Positions 1 through 5,047 of a stretch of DNA of 12,874 nucleotides are shown one piece after another. Origin of the DNA: an uncultured Methylococcaceae bacterium (lineage in GTDB: Bacteria > Pseudomonadota > Gammaproteobacteria > Methylococcales > Methylomonadaceae); the NCBI GenBank assembly GCA_903903365.1, contig CAIUYS010000201.1, positions 1 to 12,874 on the forward strand. Reading direction: 5' to 3'. The stretch's first letter is position 1. Every line of letters starts with the position of its first letter. Under the pieces are notes generated by a model. That model saw only the letters and a list, made by a program, of their open reading frames with translations. It was not told the origin of the DNA and made no database searches. The position numbers were made by a program, and so were the translations under genes.

Positions 1-2
1 AC

Positions 3-143
3 TGGGTGCACGATCTCAGTCCGTTCCTCATCAAGTTTTCCGACAACTTCGGAATCCGCTACTACGGTCTCGCCTACCTGCTCGGCTTCGCCGCCACCGT
101 CTGGCTGCTGCACATCTATTTCCGCAAAGGCCGCTCGCCTCTC
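3..143 (+). pseudogene. lgt: N-terminal fragment of prolipoprotein diacylglyceryl transferase (Lgt)
   Basis: About 46 residues match the start of Lgt, the inner-membrane enzyme that transfers diacylglycerol from phosphatidylglycerol to the lipobox cysteine of prolipoproteins. The clues are the opening WVHDLSPFLIKF and the FGIRYYGLAYLLGF segment, which is the first membrane helix of the family with its conserved R-Y-Y-G-L. The frame is open to the left edge; a GTG lies at position 6. Lgt is normally about 260-300 residues, so more than 80 percent is missing, including all catalytic parts. The wording of this N-terminus reminds me of Verrucomicrobiota Lgt proteins, from memory only. My hand count gives about 59 percent GC here, against about 42 percent at 301-420. 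The reading runs without a stop into a LOG-family protein, so this is a fragment joined to something unrelated. Confidence 0.7.
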
Positions 144-557
144 GGCGGTGAAGTCATCGGTGTCATACCGAAAGCCTTGGCGCATAAAGAAGTGGCGCAC
201 AAAAACCTGACCCAACTGCATGTTACCGAATCGATGCATGAGCGGAAAATGCTGATGGCCGAGCTTTCAGACGGCTTCATTGCACTCCCTGGCGGTATAG
301 GAACGCTTGAGGAATTATTTGAGATTTGGACGTGGGCTCAGCTTGGATTTCATAATAAGCCATGCGGCTTGCTTAACGTTGAAGGCTATTACGATTCGTT
401 GATCGTATTTTTGGATCATGTTTTGGCCGAGCAGTTTGTTAAAAAAGAACAGCGTGATCTGTTGATTGTGGAGACAAATCCAGAGGTGTTGCTGGATCGC
501 TATGCCAATTACCAGGCACCTGCGGTAAGGAAGTGGGTTGGCAAAGACGAAACCTGA
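144..557 (+). pseudogene. C-terminal fragment of a LOG-family protein (cytokinin riboside 5'-monophosphate phosphoribohydrolase-like)
   Basis: This part of the open frame matches the LOG / 'lysine decarboxylase-like' Rossmann family, whose members hydrolyse nucleoside 5'-monophosphates to a free base and ribose 5-phosphate. In the 183-residue fused reading, the family segment GGEVIGVIP sits at 47-55, the conserved Arg of MHERK at 80, and the hallmark PGGIGTLEE at 95-103, followed by the typical TWAQLGFHNKPCGLLN stretch. The C-terminus looks complete. What is missing is the first 60 or so residues, normally carrying CGSS and the GGGxxGLMG nucleotide loop. They are replaced by the Lgt start, and no start codon or ribosome site belongs to the LOG part itself. 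The product would probably be inactive. The intact gene presumably lies elsewhere or was cut by the junction near 140-150. Confidence 0.8.
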
Positions 558-599
558 CGGGCTATAGCTGCCAAGAATTTGCGTGTGTTTAATAAGTTG

Positions 600-622
600 G
601 AGGTCAGGCAAAGCCTGACCTC
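600..622. repeat. Perfect 10-bp hairpin between convergent gene ends
   Basis: GAGGTCAGGC at 600-609 pairs perfectly with 613-622 around an AAA loop. It sits between the stop of the LOG reading (+ strand, 557) and the stop of the HsdR fragment (- strand, 649), where a shared terminator would be useful. No T-run follows on either strand, so it is not a classical intrinsic terminator. It may be a REP-like palindrome or a structure that stabilises 3' ends. Confidence 0.6.
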
Positions 623-648
623 AAGCGCTCGAAAAGCCTTATTCCGGT

Positions 649-1020
649 CTATGCAGTTGCTCTCTGTCGAATTTCAAACAGCACTTGAACCATTTTATCC
701 ACCTTGGCGGACGGGAATATACCTTCCGGCCCCTGCGGATTAATATCGGTAAATGGCGATTCATACAGCCGATCAGGTTCCATCACCCCGTTTTCGGTGA
801 GATATTGCACAACAAGGTCGATAAACTCAATTTGATTCGGTGTAGCCGTGGTGCCGGAGATGAACTCGCTGAATGCTTGAGTAGCTGTCTCTCTGTCCAA
901 CCCTACCAAAGACCGAATAAACATGCCCAAGCCATGACTTTGCTCCTTCGCCAAATTGATCAGTTCCGTCGAGCCACCGGCTTCAATAAACAACCGGTTA
1001 CTGTCGTTATATAGAGCCAC
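649..1020 (-). pseudogene. hsdR: C-terminal remnant of type I restriction enzyme subunit HsdR
   Basis: The 123-codon reading matches the extreme C-terminus of HsdR, the ATP-dependent translocase/nuclease subunit of type I restriction systems. Recognisable family stretches are GLGMFIRSLVGLDRE (about residues 31-45), NQIEFIDLVVQYLTENGVME (62-81) and the terminal RLYESPFTDINPQGPEGIF (84-102). HsdR is normally about 900-1,100 residues, so the nuclease domain, both helicase domains and most of the helical region are gone. Homology appears to begin around LFIEAGG at residue 10. The GTG at 1020 is fortuitous, because the first codons lie inside the left arm of an inverted repeat (1010-1103) that abuts the truncation. 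No hsdM or hsdS is visible. It is a non-functional scrap of a former restriction locus in the zone downstream of tRNA-Lys. Confidence 0.82.
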
Positions 1021-1103
1021 GCGGAAGTAAAGCGATGTTCGATCACCCTCAACTCCAGCAGGAGAGGGGGCTTAATGTTGCTTTACTTCTAAGCCACTCT
1101 ATA
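1010..1103. repeat. 94-bp imperfect inverted repeat capping the hsdR remnant
   Basis: The outer arms TATAGAG (1010-1016) and CTCTATA (1097-1103) are exact complements. After a 6/6 internal mismatch, the inner arms 1023-1039 and 1074-1090 match at 13 of 17 positions. Both arm pairs share one centre of symmetry, so the whole segment folds as one long stem. Its middle (1043-1073) holds a REP-like CTCC-AGCA-GGAG hairpin related to one at 6411-6438. The structure resembles a miniature inverted-repeat or composite REP element. No target-site duplication is evident. Confidence 0.6.
1043..1073. repeat. REP-like palindromic repeat, copy 1
   Basis: The core CTCCAGCAGGAG with flanking CCCTC/GAGGG also occurs at 6411-6438. 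The two copies differ by a 3-nt insertion (AAC at 1051-1053, up to alignment) and one substitution (G versus A near the right end). Two copies in extragenic positions within 13 kb suggest a dispersed repeat family in this genome. Confidence 0.6.
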
Positions 1104-1130
1104 CCAGCATTTCAACCTCGCGTTATGCGC

Positions 1131-1406
1131 TCACGAAACATCAAGATGGATTTTGTTGGACGTATATTGATGCACCAACATTTGAATAATATTTTGATAC
1201 GGCACACCATTTTCCAGTCCCTTTCTTTTTAGTTCATAAAGATCGTTTTCAGAAAGTCTGATGGAAACCGATTTTTTCTTTTCATGCTTCAAAAAGCCTT
1301 GCAGCTCAACCAACCGTTCCTGAATATTACCTTTACTGCGCCATTCATCATTCTCCACACTGTCGAGAATATCTTGTTCAAAAACATCTAAATTAAGCTT
1401 GGTCAT
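1131..1406 (-). CDS. Ribbon-helix-helix antitoxin (BrnA/CopG-like)
   Basis: This 91-residue protein has the layout of type II antitoxins paired with BrnT-like toxins. An acidic, probably flexible N-terminus (residues 1-40) is followed by a ribbon-helix-helix DNA-binding unit: strand KKSVSIRLS (about 44-52), helix ENDLYELKRKGLENG (53-67), the family turn VPYQ and helix NIIQMLVHQY (72-81). Such proteins bind the operon promoter as dimers and neutralise the co-transcribed toxin through the N-terminal part. The reading is intact, with an ATG at 1406. That ATG overlaps the 3' end of the disrupted toxin gene just upstream: the repaired toxin frame would stop at 1393, giving a 14-nt overlap typical of translational coupling. 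The exact family name is uncertain; the RHH fold and antitoxin role are fairly secure. With a broken toxin it may persist as an orphan regulator. Confidence 0.75.
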   Translation of the reverse strand: MTKLNLDVFEQDILDSVENDEWRSKGNIQERLVELQGFLKHEKKKSVSIRLSENDLYELKRKGLENGVPYQNIIQMLVHQYTSNKIHLDVS

Positions 1407-1699
1407 TATTTGCCGACTTGTTGTAACGCTTATTCATTTTTCGGGAAGGGAGTGCGTCTTTAAAAAAATGCTGCTCTCATCTTCGACATAAGGCACGATG
1501 TAAACATAATTTTTTATGGTGATTAAGATAATAAAAACCGACTGATTGGGATATTTTTTAGGATTAGGATGCGCCAAGTCATCTAATACATGCCCCATTT
1601 CAATGGCTAATAACACATCCTCAAAACCAACGCCTCTTTCCGCTTTTAACAAAGCGTTTTTTCGGGTGAAAAATGTATTTGTTTTTGTCTATATGCCAT
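1393..1699 (-). pseudogene. Frameshifted BrnT-like toxin
   Basis: The middle segment, from KNALLKAERGVGFEDVLLAI to YIVPYVEDESSIFLKT, matches small RNase-type toxins of the BrnT/COG2929 kind, which normally begin with an F-x-x-E-K-N motif and end in a P-S-R-K helix. Both ends are displaced into other frames. Upstream, an ATG at 1699 opens MAYRQKQIHFSPEK, which joins KNALLKAERG only if the six-base A-run (T-run 1657-1662 on the + strand) had one more A. Downstream, the current frame ends in HSLPEK and a stop, while the adjacent frame reads LPSRKMNKRY and stops at 1393, inside the antitoxin start; restoring this needs one extra base near 1450-1457. The repaired product would be about 102 residues. 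The breaks could be real decay or sequencing indels. Confidence 0.7.
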
Positions 1700-1705
1700 A
1701 GATGT

Positions 1706-1735
1706 ATATTAATTTTTCAAGCCAAGAACTGTCAA
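1706..1735 (-). promoter_or_regulatory. Candidate promoter of the toxin-antitoxin pair
   Basis: On the minus strand, TTGACA (1735-1730) is followed after 18 bases by TAATAT (1711-1706). The -10 ends only six bases before the toxin ATG at 1699, so a transcript would start almost at the ATG and be leaderless. No Shine-Dalgarno sequence is seen. The -35 lies inside one arm of the inverted repeat 1723-1740/1904-1921. Confidence 0.4.
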
Positions 1736-1921
1736 CAATTAATCTTAGCTGCTGTTAACTGAATGTTCGCACCTGCACCGTCACACGCCTTCCCGTTTTT
1801 TCCAACATATCAACCAGCGTTCATGATTGGATGGACTTGAAAAAATAAGTAAATAAACGAACTAATTAACCAAGACCGGGGAGCGTCAGTTTTTTTATGC
1901 CTGAATTGTTGGCAGTTCTTG
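1723..1921. repeat. 199-bp segment with 18-bp inverted ends, MITE-like
   Basis: Positions 1723-1740 and the reverse complement of 1904-1921 agree at 17 of 18 bases (CAAGAACTG-T/C-CAACAATT). The enclosed 163 bases contain no credible gene; the ATGs I tried (for example near 1823 and 1832) hit stops within a few codons. The arms carry outward-reading -35-like motifs: TTGACA on the left and TTGGCA on the right. This resembles a small non-autonomous element, or paired recombinase or regulator sites, next to tRNA-Lys. No flanking direct repeat was found. Confidence 0.55.
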
Positions 1922-1981
1922 TGGGTGTTTTTTTAGAAGTGCGCCACCAGTGCGCCACGGGAAATTTTAGGCATAAAAAAA
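1890..1981. repeat. 13-bp perfect inverted repeat enclosing two 9-bp direct repeats
   Basis: TTTTTTTATGCCT (1890-1902) is the exact reverse complement of 1969-1981. Between the arms, GTGCGCCAC occurs at 1939-1947 and 1950-1958, an 11-bp period of about one helical turn, as for side-by-side protein sites. The right arm overlaps the U-run of the tRNA-Lys terminator, so part of the symmetry could come from terminator sequence. The function is unknown; recombinase arm sites left by an integrated element are one possibility. Confidence 0.5.
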
Positions 1982-2004
1982 GCCCTTCGACTAATCGTAA
2001 GGAC
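1975..2004 (-). terminator. Intrinsic terminator of tRNA-Lys
   Basis: Reading the minus strand after the tRNA, GTCCTT and AAGGGC form a stem (one G-T pair) continued by CGA/TCG around a TTAG loop with one bulged A. A run of seven T (1981-1975) follows directly. It lies about 20 bases past the CCA end, so it probably ends the tRNA transcript. Confidence 0.8.
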
Positions 2005-2024
2005 TTGATTCATTTGATCTTTGG

Positions 2025-2100
2025 TGGTGGGTCGTGCGCGATTCGAACGCGCGACCATCGCATTAAAAGTGCGGTGCTCTACCGGCTGAGCTAACGACCC
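2025..2100 (-). tRNA. tRNA-Lys (anticodon TTT)
   Basis: The minus strand encodes a 76-nt cloverleaf. The acceptor GGGTCGT pairs with ACGACCC, the D-arm starts TAGCTCAGC, the anticodon loop is CTTTTAA with anticodon TTT closed by a CGCA/TGCG stem, and the T-arm has GTTCGAATC. Discriminator A (2028) and a gene-encoded CCA (2027-2025) complete the 3' end. The sequence is close to Escherichia coli tRNA-Lys. Its position just after queC repeats the order known from Pseudomonas, and tRNA-Lys genes also follow cpoB in E. coli. In P. aeruginosa the tRNA-Lys at this place serves as an integration site for PAPI-1-type elements (from memory), which makes the debris downstream here informative. No second copy of the tRNA 3' end was seen in the window. 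Confidence 0.96.
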
Positions 2101-2114
2101 AACAAAGAAGACTT

Positions 2115-2142
2115 ATTATAAAGACATTTTTATATCTTGCAA
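2115..2142 (-). promoter_or_regulatory. Promoter of tRNA-Lys
   Basis: On the minus strand a perfect TATAAT (2120-2115) is preceded by TTGCAA (2142-2137) with a 16-base spacer. The predicted start near 2108 lies about eight bases before the mature tRNA 5' end, and the signal fits between the queC stop and the tRNA. Confidence 0.65.
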
Positions 2143-2155
2143 GAGTTATTTAAAC

Positions 2156-2830
2156 TTATTTTTGATACCGTGTTGGATCGGTTATGCCGGCTTCGGCAAA
2201 TCCGGCTTTTCTTATGCGGCAAGCATCGCATACGCCACAGGCGTGACCTTGTTTATCAGCCGAATAACAAGAAACAGTATCCTGATAATTTACGCCCAAA
2301 GCAATCCCCTGCTTTATAATTTCGGCTTTACTCATTGCAATCAGAGGTGTGTGTATACTGAAATGACCACCTTCAGCGCCGGCTTTAGTCGCCAAATTGG
2401 CTAGTTGCTGAAAAGCTTGAATAAATTCAGGCCGACAATCGGGATAACCGGAATAATCAACGGCATTAACACCAATAAAGATGTCGCGTAAATTTAAAAC
2501 CTCTGCCCAACCCAAAGCAAATGACAGGAAGATGGTATTTCTTGCGGGCACATAAGTGACGGGTATGCCTGCCTGAGGTGTATCAGGTACTGCGATATGT
2601 TCATCAGTCAAGGCTGACCCACCGATGGCACCTAATCCCAGCTTAATGATTTTATGATCTTCTACCTGATAATCTGAAGCGATCTGCGCTGCGGCTACCA
2701 ATTCGGCATTATGCCGTTGTCCGTAATCAAAACTTAAAGCGTAACAGGTGTATCCCTGTTGTTTTGCGAGAGCAAGAACGGTAATTGAATCCAATCCGCC
2801 GGATAGAAGAATAATGGCTTTTTTTTGCAT
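2156..2830 (-). CDS. queC: 7-cyano-7-deazaguanine (preQ0) synthase QueC
   Basis: This 224-residue cytoplasmic enzyme converts 7-carboxy-7-deazaguanine to preQ0 with ATP and ammonia, in the queuosine pathway. The ATP-pyrophosphatase loop SGGLDS is at residues 10-15 and SFDYGQRH at 33-40. Four zinc-binding cysteines of the family appear at 188, 198, 201 and 204 (CYS...ACGVCDAC). VPARNT (95-99 region) and the GVNAVDYSGYPDCRPEF stretch are also typical. Length and both ends match the family. The ATG at 2830 lies six bases after the queE stop, so the two are co-transcribed as consecutive pathway steps. It is the last protein gene of the long tol-que block. QueD and QueF are not in the window. Confidence 0.97.
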   Translation of the reverse strand: MQKKAIILLSGGLDSITVLALAKQQGYTCYALSFDYGQRHNAELVAAAQIASDYQVEDHKIIKLGLGAIGGSALTDEHIAVPDTPQAGIPVTYVPARNTIFLSFALGWAEVLNLRDIFIGVNAVDYSGYPDCRPEFIQAFQQLANLATKAGAEGGHFSIHTPLIAMSKAEIIKQGIALGVNYQDTVSCYSADKQGHACGVCDACRIRKAGFAEAGITDPTRYQK

Positions 2831-2836
2831 AAGTAT

Positions 2837-3481
2837 TTATTTACCTTGGGCATCATCCCAAAGTAGTTTGTGTAATTGAATTTGAAAGCGAACAGGCAAC
2901 CTGTCCTGAAGAATTTTTTCGGCAAGCTCGGTTGGATTTTGCTGACCCATCACCGGCGAAAACAAAATTTCACAGCGTTCAAGCAACCCGTGTTCAGTTA
3001 AGGCCGACTTTGACCAGTCATAGTCTTCATCATTGCCAATCACAAACTTAACCTGATCTTGGCTGTTGAGAAAATGAATGTTTTGATAAAGGTTTTTACT
3101 TAATTCGCCTGAACTGGGCGTTTTAAGATCCATGACTTTAATAGCACGCGGATCTACCGCAGATATATCGATTGCACCACTGGTTTCCAGAGAAACAACA
3201 AAGCCTTTATCCAGCAATTGTGTAATCAGCTCAAGACAGGCGGGTTGTGCCAGCGGTTCGCCACCGGTTACTGTAATGTATTTGGTACTATATTGTTCGG
3301 CCTGAACAATAATTTCTGCAATCTTTATTTTTTTACCGCCGGTAAACGCATAGGCCGTATCGCAATATACGCATCGCAGGGGACAACCGGTTAGCCGAAT
3401 AAATACAGTGGGCAATCCCACTGTATTTGACTCGCCCTGAAGAGAATAAAAAATTTCAGTGATACGAAGTGAGCTCACCAT
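2837..3481 (-). CDS. queE: 7-carboxy-7-deazaguanine synthase QueE (radical SAM)
   Basis: QueE is a radical S-adenosylmethionine enzyme that contracts the ring of 6-carboxytetrahydropterin to 7-carboxy-7-deazaguanine, the step before QueC. Counting from the chosen start, the [4Fe-4S] motif CPLRCVYC places cysteines at 33, 37 and 40, and the SAM-binding VTGGEPL lies near residues 72-78. The N-terminal FYSLQGESNTVGLPTVFIRL is highly typical. A longer reading begins at a TTG at 3484, but I prefer the ATG at 3481, which overlaps the cpoB TGA by one base (TGATG) and gives 214 residues. That overlap suggests translational coupling to cpoB. The protein lacks long extensions and looks complete. Confidence 0.96.
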   Translation of the reverse strand: MVSSLRITEIFYSLQGESNTVGLPTVFIRLTGCPLRCVYCDTAYAFTGGKKIKIAEIIVQAEQYSTKYITVTGGEPLAQPACLELITQLLDKGFVVSLETSGAIDISAVDPRAIKVMDLKTPSSGELSKNLYQNIHFLNSQDQVKFVIGNDEDYDWSKSALTEHGLLERCEILFSPVMGQQNPTELAEKILQDRLPVRFQIQLHKLLWDDAQGK

Positions 3482-4380
3482 CAATTTTTAACTTCATCAA
3501 GCTTAAGCAGTTTTTTTTCTGCCAGCAGAGCCGCCGGTGACTTGGGATATTCGGTGGTAACGCGTGTTAAATACTCACGCGCTTTTGCAGGGTTTTTCTG
3601 CTCCATTTCCAGGTAACCCAACTTTAATAGTGCGTCCGGTACTTTTGTACCATTGGGATACTTTTCAATAACGCCATTAAATGCTTTGCGTGCCGCATCA
3701 TTATCCTGTTTAACCCGATACGCTTCACCCAACCAATATTGGGCATTATTGGCATAGATACTGGAGGGATACTTGCTTAGATAACTATTGAATTGCGCTA
3801 TAGATTGATCGGTGTGTCCATTTCTAAGCTCATTATAAGCGTCGTAATAGTCCTTTTTTTCAGGCGCTGACACTTGCGCTTCATCGGACTTTGGTTTTGG
3901 CGCTTGATCAATAGCAGGCACTGATTCATTAGACGATACGGGCTGGCCAGTCGGAGCGGGTTCATTTGCCGGCACCGTTACGGCTTCTGGTGCCGGCGCT
4001 GAAGAATCACTCGCTTTAGCCGCAGCATCACCCGTACCCACCGCTTCCGAAGTGCTTTCGGTAGCGGACTGGCCAGCGCCATTACCCTTATTCTCGATAC
4101 CTTGCAGACGCTCGTCAAAATCAGAATACATAGTACTCTGATGTTTTTTCAACTCATCAATACGATACGCCTGCTCGTCTATCTTGCCCGTCAGCTGTTG
4201 CACTTCAGCTTGCAATTGCTCCAAACGCCCCATCAACTCATACACCGTATTGGTTGACGGCGCATTGGCAGGAGCGGGAGCTGCCGATGTGGGGTACGAT
4301 GAATGGTCGATGACAACCGGCAATTCTGCATAAACACTACTGCAAGCAGACAGTAAGAGTACAAGGCTGGCTTTTTTCAT
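3481..4380 (-). CDS. cpoB: Cell division coordinator CpoB (YbgF), periplasmic
   Basis: The 299-residue protein has a signal peptide ending near VYA (about residue 18). An N-terminal trimerising coiled coil follows (about 46-95: VYELMGRLEQLQAEVQQLTG and onward). Next is a long Ala/Pro/Ser/Glu-rich linker (about 98-175) and a C-terminal TPR domain (about 178-290) with hallmark pieces such as YWLGEAYRVKQDNDAARKAF and ALLKLGYLEMEQKNPAKARE. In E. coli CpoB binds TolA and PBP1B and couples Tol-driven outer-membrane constriction to septal peptidoglycan synthesis. The linker is longer than I recall for E. coli (about 263 residues total), which accounts for the extra length. It starts eight bases after the pal stop and overlaps queE by one base, as expected for the last gene of a tol operon. 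Confidence 0.95.
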   Translation of the reverse strand: MKKASLVLLLSACSSVYAELPVVIDHSSYPTSAAPAPANAPSTNTVYELMGRLEQLQAEVQQLTGKIDEQAYRIDELKKHQSTMYSDFDERLQGIENKGNGAGQSATESTSEAVGTGDAAAKASDSSAPAPEAVTVPANEPAPTGQPVSSNESVPAIDQAPKPKSDEAQVSAPEKKDYYDAYNELRNGHTDQSIAQFNSYLSKYPSSIYANNAQYWLGEAYRVKQDNDAARKAFNGVIEKYPNGTKVPDALLKLGYLEMEQKNPAKAREYLTRVTTEYPKSPAALLAEKKLLKLDEVKN

Positions 4381-4388
4381 TTAACTAT

Positions 4389-4988
4389 CTACTTAGGTTG
4401 GTAAACGATCTCAACACGACGATTTTGCTCCCAGGCAGACTCATCATTACCTAAGGCTGCGGGTTTTTCTTCACCATAACTCACAAGTTGCAACTGGTTT
4501 TCAGAAACCCCTTTAACTTTCATCATACTGGCTACTGACTTTGCACGCTGCTCGCCCAAGGCAATATTGTATTCGCGGGAGCCACGCTCATCCGCATTAC
4601 CTTCCAAGGTGATGTGTTGGCTTGGGTTTGCAATCAAATATTGCGCATGCGCTGCAATGACAGGAATAAAATCAGGCATGACTTCACTGCTATCCAGCAT
4701 AAAGTAAACGGTTCTTTTTGATAGCGGGTTATTAGGATCGTTAAATTCCGGACCTAACGTGCTGGCATAATCACCATTACCTGACATGCCATTCATGCCA
4801 GAGCCGTTCATTTCTGAACCATTTAAGCCTGCGCCCTTATTTAAGCCACTGGTCGAAGCATCATTGATGCCGCTGGTATCATTTTGACTGCCGTCAGTAA
4901 GGCTGGTGTCTTTTTCATCCGAGTCACTACAAGCCGATAACAACAGTGTACCAATAGCCAAGGCTAATAATGTTTTATTCAATTTCAT
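4389..4988 (-). CDS. pal: Peptidoglycan-associated lipoprotein Pal
   Basis: This is a 199-residue outer-membrane lipoprotein. The signal peptide ends in lipobox LLSAC with Cys20 as the lipidation site. Residues about 92-199 form the OmpA-like peptidoglycan-binding domain, recognised by VYFMLDSSEV, ITLEGNADERGSREYNIALG (127-145) and the closing NRRVEIVY. Pal anchors the outer membrane to peptidoglycan and is relocated by TolB/TolA during division. Two small oddities are visible: VYFMLD replaces the usual VYFDFD, and the linker at 48-72 is a Gly/Asn/Ser/Met-rich low-complexity tract with repeated NGSxMNG, longer than in E. coli Pal (about 173 residues total). It lies between tolB (59 bases upstream) and cpoB. 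Confidence 0.97.
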   Translation of the reverse strand: MKLNKTLLALAIGTLLLSACSDSDEKDTSLTDGSQNDTSGINDASTSGLNKGAGLNGSEMNGSGMNGMSGNGDYASTLGPEFNDPNNPLSKRTVYFMLDSSEVMPDFIPVIAAHAQYLIANPSQHITLEGNADERGSREYNIALGEQRAKSVASMMKVKGVSENQLQLVSYGEEKPAALGNDESAWEQNRRVEIVYQPK

Positions 4989-5047
4989 CTTTCAATTCCC
5001 AAATATAAGTGCAAACTATAAAAAATAACCGCGTTTTAGCGAAAATA

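Noticed and set aside
685..1014. A 109-codon plus-strand reading
   Set aside because: It is antisense to the HsdR remnant, which has clear family matches on the minus strand; nothing in the plus reading is recognisable.
1897..2094. A plus-strand reading running into the tRNA
   Set aside because: It crosses the terminator and tRNA-Lys on the opposite strand; its tail is simply the translated tRNA antisense sequence.
2025..2100. Searched for a second copy of the tRNA-Lys 3' end (att site) in the window
   Set aside because: I saw none on either strand, so no intact island boundary can be claimed here.
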